NCBI GenBank assembly: GCA_034509735.1
Contig: JACGWO010000001.1
Span: 34,785,966 to 34,849,965 of the forward strand
DNA from: Sesamum alatum
Lineage: Eukaryota; Streptophyta; Magnoliopsida; Lamiales; Pedaliaceae
Length of the DNA: 64,000 nt
Direction: 5' to 3'
This document shows, piece after piece, positions 45,697 through 55,277 of this stretch. The stretch's first letter is position 1; each line of letters begins with the position of its first letter. The notes beneath the pieces are model-generated. The model did no database searches. It was given only the letters and a program-made list of their open reading frames with translations, and was not told where the DNA came from. The position numbers and the translations under genes were made by a program.

Positions 45697-45803
45697 TGTG
45701 AGGATTAAATGACTAAAGTCCATGCATTTATTATTTTATCAAACCACCGTCTTTTATTTTCTGCTGATCGCGATGCGCTGTTTTATAAAATGTAGATTTT
45801 AAA

Positions 45804-46446
45804 ATGTCTAAGAACCCACTTTCCACCATTCTTGAGACAAGCAAATTCAATGGAACCAACTACAACGACTGGTTGCGCAATCTCAGGATAGTCCTAGGTT
45901 ACGAGAACCAAGGCTACGTCATGGACGAGCTCTCCCTAGGACCTTACCGGAAGGATCCACGCAGAAGAACTGAGACGTTCGGACTTGGCATAAGGATAAC
46001 CGGAAGGTCCGTAGCATCATACTTGCTTTCGATGACCAATGAGATTCAGAAGCAATATGAAAGGCTAGACGATGTCCCTTCCATTATGGCTCGCCTTAAG
46101 GATTGCTATGCAGTCCCGGACCGGCATACTAGGTATGTCGCGACCAAAGGCGTTCTTTGGAACGAAAATGACAGAAGGATCCTCTGTACAAGTGCAAGGG
46201 GTTAAAATGCTTACCCTGGTGGAAAAGCTCGAGGACCTAAGGCAGGTCTCGATAATGAAACGTACATAGATGGATCCTTCAGTCACTCCCACCCTCCTTT
46301 GACCAATTTATTGTCAACTACAACATGAACGCACTTGAGAAGGGCATTCATGAGTTGATCAATATGTTGTGCAATACGAGGCAACGACTATGAAGTCCAC
46401 GCCTTCGGTATTGTTTGGAGGTGCTTCGACTTCTAATACAAAAGGT
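45804..46446 (+). pseudogene. Truncated gag of the class B element
   Basis: Starts at the ATG at 45804, with MSKNPLSTILETSKFNGTNY and DWLRNLRIVLGYENQGYVMDE, the copia gag N-terminus also seen at 51688. The first frame is open for 133 codons to 46205, but its end is frameshifted relative to A1. Homology continues in another frame to the LEKGIHELINML stretch (about 46330-46370), then stops at 46446 where a gypsy fragment begins. At 46053-46055 it has CAA (Gln), where A1 and A2 have TAG. The zinc knuckle and all of pol are missing. Confidence 0.85.
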
Positions 46447-47532
46447 TTGGCTCGGAGCATCCTCGCCCCGTCTCGGCACTATGGGCCAACTTACGCCCAC
46501 AACGCCCATTGCACTCACAACAATCACTCGGTGCATTACCGGCGCATGTCTTCGCCATGCCCGTCTTGCATGCCTCGCCCGAGTAGGGCAGCATCACCCA
46601 TCCGTGGCCCAACTCTTGTGCCAACATCTCGCATTAGTCCCGCACGGTATGTCCAACATGCCTTCTTGCCTCTCGGCGTAGCCTCATAACTTGCCCACAA
46701 CCCGGCGTCGCCCCACGATCGTGTATCTTAGCCAACGGACCATCCTGCATGGCTAGAATCCAATAGCTCATGTCACGAGTAGCTTACGAGGTCTTTCAAT
46801 GCTTCGCCTCAATCGCCCCTTCCGCCCCAGAGGTGTTGCCTATGACTTCCCGCAGCCCGCGGGGCATCCTTGCAATCACACAGAGCCTCTCGGCGCATTC
46901 CTTGCCCAACGTGTGCCATCCTGGCCCCACGCCGCCCGTTTGGTTCCCATACTGCTCGGGGACTTTAGTCCTCCCTTCGAGGTGCCTAAAGCCGGCCCTT
47001 GAGGCCCCCACATGCCCCAAGGAAATTGCTCATTTAGTGCCTCACTGCACGGGGGGGACTGGCTGGAGCTCACCACTGTTGTCCCCCTTATAATAGGCTT
47101 AAAAACATTTTTTTCTTATTCTAGCAGTAGATATTCAAAGTCCTTGAAATGGCCGAGGAGCGCACCTTTTCCACAACTCCCTCGTCCGACGTCCGAATCG
47201 CGTACCGCTTGAACCATCGTGCGCCCGCGTGCCGGGCCGACATCCCCTGTCGCCCACACGTCCTCCACAAGCCACTGCCGACACTCCTAGTTAAGGGGCG
47301 GCAGGTGACATTCTCCCCCACTCGATCTGTTAACGTCCTTGTCAACACATACACAAATAATTGAAGTGTATGCAGTGTCTGATACCCGTCCCAGTATCAC
47401 GCAACACCAGACTGACTTCTGGCTCTTTCAAGCCCATCTGCGTGAGTGTCTCTTCAGCACAACACGTTGTCTCCACCCTGATGGCGCCTCGCTGCACCTC
47501 ATACTGGCCTGATCAATACAAGTGGAAGTTCG
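46447..47532 (-). repeat. Gypsy LTR/PPT/pol-end fragment, copy b
   Basis: 46451-47386 nearly matches copy a (42429-43363). The minus-strand LTR start TGTCACC is at 47310. To the right, 47387-47532 carries extra sequence, expected on the minus strand to be the pol end before the PPT. It is joined abruptly to truncated gag on the left. Confidence 0.65.
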
Positions 47533-47684
47533 TGAAGGACAAGCGGATCCGCCCGGGAGCATGAGCGGAAGCGAGAAATCGAGTAAAAAGGTGCGTAAAT
47601 TAAATCAAATCTAATTTAAAATACGAATCCCAAGGGGTGTACCCTTGAGTGCTCAACCAGGAGTTCGATGTAGGATGTGTAAAT
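47533..47684 (-). repeat. Class A LTR (minus), left part, interrupted by A1
   Basis: Left edge TGAAGGACAAGCGG. The sequence continues at 57510 after element A1; joined across the TSD, it is collinear with the LTR at 57504-55278 in reverse. Confidence 0.85.
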
Positions 47685-49914
47685 TGTTAGAATAGGTGAC
47701 CAGAAAGCCAATAGGTTTGGCGATTTGTAACCTATCTGACAACTTGATGTAAATGTAATATTATTATGTGATGAATAACATGAGTGTTCGTCACCAATGG
47801 TACCTTCTTTGTTGCGCTCATCTTACATTTGTTAAAACGGTGTTTAACTTATATCGCAACAAAGCCCACAGGCCATGGATAACAACTCGTGCAGTTGGGC
47901 CACGCATTGGATGGTGGTCATGAAACCAACTGATTAAGAGTTGGGTCTGAAACGTTCCAAGTCGAGGACCTCGAGACAGGGCATCGAGAGTCCTATTGAG
48001 ACTTGCGTCAAGAGTCGTGTTCATTGGATGAGTGCCGTGTTTCATCGGCGACAGGCGTGGGATGCCTACACGATCTTGATGGGTTGGTCGACTGGGGTTG
48101 AGCCGACTGGACTGACTCGCGGGGATCATCATATGGAAGCCTTGGAGGCTTGGTCGGTATGATTGGATTCCTCGGTTCCGATAGTACGGGAGTAATCCTG
48201 AGACTTGAGGAATCATGGCAGTCACGTGCGCAGGACGGCTGTATCTTGGATCTGGCGAGAGGTGATCATTCTGTAAGATGATCATTATAAGCCTTGTCCA
48301 GTGCAGTCAGAATGTGTAGCGAGGACGGTGGATTCCAAGAAGAGGATCCGTCCCCTGTCAGTAATATGACAGAGGTATCTCCTATGCACTCAGAGACACG
48401 TACATGCTGTTTGAAGCTGTGGCCACAGTGGTTGGTCGAACAGGGAATGGTTTCCTGTGTCGATGCAATGAAGCATACGTGGTCTCGAGTATTAAGCATA
48501 GATGCCTAGTCAAGGATGGGAACCGACGCCCAATTCCATACCCTAGACTAAGGCCGGGAGACGGTAGACGGAAGGATCGTACCCGTACGGAATCGGCGCC
48601 TAAATGTTCATGCCAATTCACCTAGCCTCTAGTGCCATGGACCGTTGCTAGACGGCCACCCATGGTAACGGGCCCTTGTGGGACACGGGCCTAAGTCTAG
48701 CTGAGGGTGAACCTAAAGGGTCACACACAAATCACCGAGGAGGTTGAGAGATCGACTTGGAGTCAATCTCGAAGGATAAAAATAAGTAATTGGATTACTT
48801 AAGGGAAAGTCCATTGGATGGACGGGCCGATATTGTATCGGGCTTTCGTTTAATCGGTAAATTGGATTTTCGATTAAATATGGAAAGTTGAGATGTTGAG
48901 ACGTTGGATCTTTTAATAGGATTAAAATATCAACGGGAATAATTTAAGTGGACATTAAATTGGATTTAATATTGGGTTCTTCGTAATTGGATTACGATAA
49001 AACCCGGTCCGTTAAATTATACCCGAGAGGAGAAATAATTCCTAATTTGGAATAGGAAGAAGTTGGACTTCTTCCCTTAATTAAACATGGCCGACATGCT
49101 CCCTTGGAGGAAGCAAAATCAGCCATGTTTGCATGCTAGGTGGTATGTTGACTTGTCTCTTTTGGAAAGAGACAAATCAACTCCAATCAAGCTCTTCCCT
49201 TTTGGTATGATTTGATCATACCATAAATGTTGGTAGGCTTGATTGAAGAATTGATGGTGATTGATTGGAATGAATCTAGACATCCTTGGATGAACCTAGA
49301 CACATTCCAATAATCACATTAATTATGTATATATATTAGAATATACAACACCAAGCATAAGTGATTCATTATTCATCTTTTTCTAGGAAAAAGAGAAGAC
49401 AAAAATCCTCTCCTCTCTCTCAAAATTTCGTGCTCCCTCCCTCTCTTACACTTGTGTTCTTCACTTGATTTTGAATCAAGAAGAAGAACAAAGTAAGTTT
49501 AAGAGAACACTAATTCATAGTGTTCTTCTCTTAAACCGATTCCTTCCTAAACCCGTTCGTTTCTAGCAAGAAGAACGTGTGTTTCTTCCGGTGTGGTGTG
49601 GATCACCTTTGGAGAATCCATACGTTTGGATTTCGTGAGCATTCCGGAGAAGGAACAACGCTAGTAGCCGGGAGCATACACTAAACAATCAAAGGTAACG
49701 GTTTATTACGTTTTGATTGATTTCATTTGTATATCTATGCCCTATGTGTTTAAATATATGTTTTAATATTTACACATCCTACATCGAACGCCCGGTTGAG
49801 CACCCAAGGGTACACCCCTTGGGATTCGCGTATTTTGAATTTGATTTAAATTTACGCACTTTTCTCGCTTCCTCGCTTCCGCTCGCGCTCCCGGGCGGAT
49901 CCGCTTGTCCTTCA
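47685..49914 (+). repeat. 5' LTR of A1 (class A)
   Basis: 2230 bp, TGTTAGAATAGG to GTCCTTCA. A TATA-like TATATATA lies near 49328. The U5 fold is at 49789-49897. Confidence 0.93.
49789..49897 (+). promoter_or_regulatory. Predicted U5 two-helix RNA fold, class A
   Basis: P1 CGCCCGG (49789-49795) pairs with CCGGGCG (49891-49897). P2 CCCAAGGG (49803-49810) pairs with CCCTTGGG (49816-49823), loop TACAC. The bases differ from classes B and C while pairing is kept. Confidence 0.6.
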
Positions 49915-51222
49915 AGTGGTATCAGAGCCCGGTTCGATGTAAGGGGCATAGATCTATGTGTTTGGCATGATCTACTTGCTTTTAAATGGCTTTATTCGCA
50001 TGTTAGATTACATAAATATATGAATAATATGATGATTCAATTGTTTAGATTTAATGGACTTTTGGCATGCTTAATTTTGTTAGATTGGATCTAAAATTGC
50101 ATGCTTATTTTCAGAATAATATTAATGTTATTGTGCTGAAGGAGTTTTGAAAAAACAAAAAAAAAAAAATTTGGTCGGGCCGGCAGTGGCCGCGCGCAGG
50201 CGGGCGCCTGCGCGCGCGCTGCCCTGTGCGTGCGGCCGGCCGGCCAGCACAACGGCTGGGCCGTTTTGTGCCGTTTTTCGACTTTTTCCGGAAAATTTAA
50301 TTTTCTGTATTTTCTGCACAATATTCTGAAAATATATTAATTTTGCATTTTTTTGATTTTGGAATAATTGGATTATTCCTTGGATTAAATTTGCTTAATT
50401 AATTTGGGATTAATACATGCATTGGATGCATTGTTTAAAATGTCCATTAAATTTAAAATTTGAATTTTGCATATTATTTGTATATTTATGCTTTTGTGAT
50501 GTTGGACATCACTTGGATATTTGGAATATCCATTAGTTTTTATTGCATGATTATTTGGAATAATTATGTTATATGTGAGTTGATGGAATCAACATGGGAT
50601 GATCACAAGAGCCCTAGACCTTGTGTATGGATGAATGTATGATCATTTATTTTCTGTTGGGTGGGGCCTGCGTGCCTCTTCTTTTTGGGACTATCATCTC
50701 CCGTATTTTCAGCCTCATGATGTTAAGACTTGTTTTCCTTATTACCAATGTATTACTTTCAGTTGTAATGAGAGTAGATAGGATTGGTGAGGTTTTAATT
50801 TTAACAAGCAATTGGAGTCGGAGACCCCAAGGAGGAGCATCAAGGCGTGAAACAAGAGCACTACAAGGCCCATTGGAATGACACTGGGTATATTACTATT
50901 GTAATAATTTAGGACCACCATAGACAGACCATAGACTCACTGTGGGCTCAGTGGGTCGCATAGGTTGGGCTTGTGATCATCCTAACAGGGGTATGCTATG
51001 TTTTATGCATGCGCATTTTTTATTTATCGCTTTAAATATTGGATATTTATGCATGCTAAAACACCATAATGTGATGAGGTCTCGGTCACACTTAAACTCT
51101 CATTTGGTTGGACCAAATTAAATATTAGGCCCAGAACGGACTTGGATCAAAATGGTATTTTGGTCTGTCCGAGCCTTCCATCCACAGCAATGTGGTAAGG
51201 AAGCTACCACTACCCAAGTGTG

Positions 51223-51319
51223 GTCTCACGAGTCGTGGCACACTTGGAATAGGGGAAAGCTGCACTATTGTTGTGAACAAAAAGACTGCGCTCGCTGTTT
51301 CCCTGTCTCACGAGTCGTG
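51223..51319 (+). promoter_or_regulatory. Paired GTCTCACGAGTCGTG motifs, A1 leader
   Basis: 51223-51237 and 51305-51319, 82 bp apart, 360 and 278 bp before the internal TATA box; nearly the same layout as in the class B leader. Confidence 0.55.
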
Positions 51320-51582
51320 GGGGGCGACAGTTTGAGGCATGATTTGGTTGATGGGTCGGGCCCAACACTGAGTAACATGGTTCGCTTGGAGTCCTCGGGA
51401 CCATGTGAATAGGTGAGGCAAAATATCTTGGGAATCTCATTGGATGAGAATGATATTGGATATCTCCCACAAGGTCTTCTTCATGTGAATCGTAAAAGCG
51501 GGGCATGGAGATTACGCTTGTGGATCCCAAGCCCACTAGGAAATGGTTTTCCGAAACTCCGCTTGAGAGTGGCGGATTTTCG

Positions 51583-51591
51583 TATAAATAG
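51583..51591 (+). promoter_or_regulatory. Internal TATA box before gag, A1
   Basis: TATAAATAG in TTTCGTATAAATAGTGGGAGGG, 105 bases before the gag ATG. Confidence 0.6.
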
Positions 51592-51687
51592 TGGGAGGGT
51601 TAAAGACTAAAAGACCAAGTCTTCAACTTGAACAATAATATTACCATCATCTGCTAATTTCTGCTTTACATTTTCATTAATGTAGAT

Positions 51688-52570
51688 ATGTCTAAGAACC
51701 CGTTAACCATGATTCTTGAGACTAACAAATTCAACGGAACGAACTACTCGGACTGGCTGAGAAACCTGAGGATTGTCCTCGGTTTCGAGAACCAAGGCTA
51801 CGTCTTGGACGAGCCGCCACCGAGCAACTTACTGGAGGGGTCCACGCCTGAAGAACGTTTGACGTTCGAGAAATCGCATGAGGACAACCGAAAAGTACGC
51901 AGCATCATACTAGCTTCAATGTCTAACGACATCCAGATGTAGTATGAGAGGCTGGACAATGTCTCCGCCATAATGCTCCGCATGAACGAGGTTTATGCGG
52001 TTCCGGATAGGCATATTAGATATGCCGCCACAAAAGCATTCTTTGGCACCAAGCTCGCTGAAAGAGCGTCTGTACAGAGTCATGGGGTCAAGATGCTCTC
52101 CCTAGTGGAGAAACTCGAGGACCTTAAAGCTGGGCTTAACAATGACACGTAAATTGACGTGATCCTCCAGTCGCTTCCTCCATCCTATGACCCGTTTGTT
52201 GTAGACTATAACATGAACGGACTTGAGAAGTCTATTCATGAGTTGATCAACATGCTGGTCCAATACGAGGCAACGACCCACAAGTCGGTGCCGGCGGTAT
52301 TGATAGGAGAGGCTTCGACCTCCAAGGCGAATGGCAAGAGGGCCGGACGCTGGAAGAGGAAGAAGGGCAAAGGGAAGACGGTTGTGGCCCCTGCTCACGC
52401 TCCGGGCGTCCCTGTTGCTCCGGTTGGACCGAGCAAAGGGAAAGGGAAGGCCTGTGGTTCTCAGCGGTCCAAGGCAAATGATGTCTGCATGCATTGCCAA
52501 GGGAAAGGGCATTGGAAGAGGGAGTGCCCACAACTCCTCTCCAACCCAGGTGTGTTTGTGGTTGAAGTTA
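51688..52570 (+). pseudogene. Gag of A1
   Basis: The start ATG at 51688 is in the context AGATATGTCTAAG, the same as in A2. N-terminal gag has KFNGTNYSDWLRNLRIVL at codons 14-31, ending with a CCHC zinc knuckle CMHCQGKGHWKREC at about 52486-52530. Two in-frame stops: TAG at 51940-51942 (shared with A2) and TAA at 52150-52152 (A2 has TAC). Without them the frame would run through gag into protease as one polyprotein, as usual for copia. Confidence 0.9.
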
Positions 52571-54163
52571 ATATGATTACTAATTCTGCTTCATGGGTAT
52601 TGGATACCGGGTGTGGTGCTCACATCTGCAATGATTTGCAGGCACTGCAAAGAAGCAGAAGGCTAACCAAGGATGAGATGATCCTGAGGCTAGGCGATGG
52701 CAAGGCCGTTGCTGCGGAGGCCGTAGGATCACTAGAGTTAGCCATTAGTAGTCATGTTAGGATTGTACTGAACGACTGTTTCTATGTACCTAGCATGATT
52801 AAAAACATTGTTTCCATCCCGGTCCTTGATAAGGAGGGATATGAATTTACCATCAATAAAAACGATTTTTTCATTATCAAAGATGGTATTTCTCATTTGC
52901 TTGGTACATTGGTCAACGGTCTGTACATACTTCAACAGTCTAATTGGATTATGACTGCAGAACACAACACGAAAACGTGATGATCATAATAACGCACAGA
53001 TATGGCATGCGAGGTTAGGTCATATCTCTAAAGATAGGATAAGAAGGTTGGTGGACTCAAAGAGTCTAGAAATAGACGATTTGGACAACCTACCGACCTG
53101 TGAATCCTGTCTAAAGGGAAAGATGACCAAGAAACCCTTTGTTGGACAAAGTACGCTAGCCAGTGGTCTGTTGGATTTGATCCATACAGATGTCTGTGGT
53201 CCACTAAATACTCAGGCTAGAGGTGGGTACTCGTACTTCATAACCTTTACCGAGATCACTCACGGTATGGTTATGTTTACCTGATGAGGTACAAGTCTGA
53301 AGCCTTTGGAAGGTTTAAGGAATACAGACTTGAAGTAGAGAACCAAACCGGTCGAAAGATCAAAGCCCTTCGGTCGGACCGAGGTGGAGAGTATTTGAGT
53401 GGTGAGTTTACTGATTATCTAAAAGAGAATGGGATTCTCTCTCAGTGGACCCCTCCTGGAACACCGCAGCTTAATGGTGTGTCTAAAAGGAGGAATCGGA
53501 CCTTGTTGGACATGGTCCGATCCATGATGAGTTTTACCGAACTCCCCCTTTCCTTCTGGGGATACGCTCTTGAGACGGCGGCCAAGTTTTGAACTTGGCG
53601 CCATCTAAAAGGGTATCTTAGACGCCATATGAGATATGGCATGGCAAACCTGCCTCCTACAAATACTTGAAAGTGTGGGGTTGCCCCGCATATGTCAAGA
53701 GATTAGTGGGAGATAAACTGGACTGGAGGTCTAGTTTATGCAGGTTCATCGGCTATCCGAAAGAAACTACGGGGTATTATTTCTATGATCCCTTCGAGCA
53801 AAAGGTTTTTGTCTCACGAAACGCAGTGTTCTTGGAAAAAGGTTTTCCATCGGATAGTCGACGCGATGAGGTGCTCCTTGAGGAATCAGGTGAGGCACCC
53901 CATGAGGCGGCAGTGACATCTGAGCCAGTGGTTCCCACTGATATTGTTCCAGTCCTCCATAGGTCGGCCAGAGTATCCCATGCACCTGATAGGTATGGAT
54001 TTCTGGGCCTGACCGGTCAGTTGGATAATGATCCAAAGACGTACAGAGAAGCGATGTCGGACATCGATTCGGACAAGTGGCTTGAGGCCATGAAATTCGA
54101 GATGGACTTGATGGGTACAAACAAGGTTTGGACCCTAGCAGATCCACCAAAAGGGGTTAAACC
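52571..54163 (+). pseudogene. Protease and integrase of A1
   Basis: The frame from 52159 stays open to 52980. The aspartic protease site is WVLDTGCGAHICN (about 52597-52635). A frameshift near 52970 precedes the HARLGHISK GAG-pre-integrase motif (about 53007). The integrase zinc motif ends CESCLKGK. Catalytic D1 is in HTDVCGP (about 53185), D2 in RSDRGGEY (about 53377). The expected Glu of NGVSER is Lys here (AAA at 53485-53487; A2 has GAA). A frameshift occurs near 53250 and a disruption near 53590. The C-terminal domain continues from 53667 (KVWGCPAYVKRLVGDKL). Confidence 0.9.
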
Positions 54164-55257
54164 TGAAGCTGGAACATACGTTTTGATGAAGTCATACGGG
54201 GATATGATTTCATCAAGAACGAGTCCGATCCTTGTGTATACAAGAAGATCAGTGGGAGCTCAGTTGCGTTTCTGGTGCTTTACGTGGATGACATCTTGCT
54301 CATTGGGAATGACGCTAAGATGTTGGGTACCACTAAAGCTTGGCTGTCAATGCAATTCTCCATGAAGGATATGGGCGAGGCATCCTACATCCTTGGCATC
54401 AAGATCTACAGGGATAGATCTAGAAGGATGTTAGGAATGGCCCAGTCCTCGTACATTGAGAAAGTCTTGAAGAGATTCAAGATGGAGAACTCAAAACGAG
54501 GATTCCTTCCAATGAGGCATGGAATTAAGTTATCCAAGAAGTAGTCTCCTAAGACTGATGAGGAGCTTAAATGGATGTTGGACATCCCCTATGCTTCAGC
54601 CGTAGGCAGCATACAATATGATGTTCAGTGCACTAGACCTGATGTGGCTTTCGCTTTGAGCGTAACTAGCCGATATCAGTTGTGTGCCGGGAGGCACACT
54701 GGAGTGCAGTCAAGACTATCCTTCAGTACTTGAAAAAGGACTAAGGATATGCTCTTGATCTACGGCGGTGGAGAGTTGATACTGGAAGGCTATAGCGACG
54801 CTAGCTTCCAGTCGGATGACGATGATGCCAAGTCTTAGTCTGGTTTTGTATTTAGACTAAATGGTGGCGTGGTTACTTGGAAGGGTTCCAAGCAGGCTAC
54901 CACGGCGGACTCCACCATAGAGTTTTGAATACATAGCGGCTTTGGAAGCTGCTAAGGAGTGGTTTGGTTGATGAGCTACATCCAAGGGTTGGATGTAGTA
55001 CCTAGCATTGCTAAGCCTGTAATTATCTTTTATGATAACAACAAGGCGATAGCACTAGCAAAGGAACCGAGATCTCATCACGATCCAAGCATATTCTTAG
55101 ACGCTACCATCTCTTAGAGAGATGGATAGCAGGAGTGACGTTCGGTTGGACCGAGTCAGCTCCGCATAAAACATAGCAGATCCACTTGCTAAGCCCATGT
55201 CGCAAGTTGCCCATACTCACCATCTGAATAAGGGGTTCGAGGTCAATGGGTGATTGG
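54164..55257 (+). pseudogene. RT and RNase H of A1, with deletion
   Basis: At 54164 about 337 bases of RT present in A2 (61125-61461) are missing, removing the LVAKGYTQ and TAFLNG regions and shifting the frame. The palm motif YVDDILLIGND is in the frame at 54275. TAG at 54542-54544 is shared with A2. RNase H pieces follow (FRLNGGVVTW near 54850, YDNNKAIALAKE near 55030, ADPLAKPM near 55180), with several frameshifts. Not functional. Confidence 0.9.
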
Positions 55258-55266
55258 CTTTAGGTC

Positions 55267-55277
55267 AAGTGGGAGAT
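55267..55277 (+). other. Polypurine tract of A1
   Basis: AAGTGGGAGAT directly before the 3' LTR; the same sequence precedes the A2 LTR at 62555. Confidence 0.85.

Larger units (their letters stand above)
43495..45803 (+). other. PBS and long leader of the class B element
   Basis: The PBS TGGTATCAGAGCCC is at 43496-43509. The CpG-dense tract 43710-44275 is full of GCGCGC runs and leaves many overlapping open frames on both strands (up to 236 codons), which I treat as compositional. 44630-45100 matches M1 8950-9560. Two copies of a palindromic 15-mer at 45335 and 45413 and a TATA box at 45688 precede gag. The leader is about 2.3 kb, unusually long for copia. Confidence 0.75.
49915..51687 (+). 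other. PBS and long leader of A1
   Basis: The PBS TGGTATCAGAGCCCGG is at 49917-49932. A short CpG-dense tract lies at 50175-50250. 50580-51000 matches the class B leader (GATGATCACAAGAGCCC to the AACAGGGG block). Paired 15-mers lie at 51223 and 51305 and a TATA box at 51583. No coding sequence. Confidence 0.8.
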
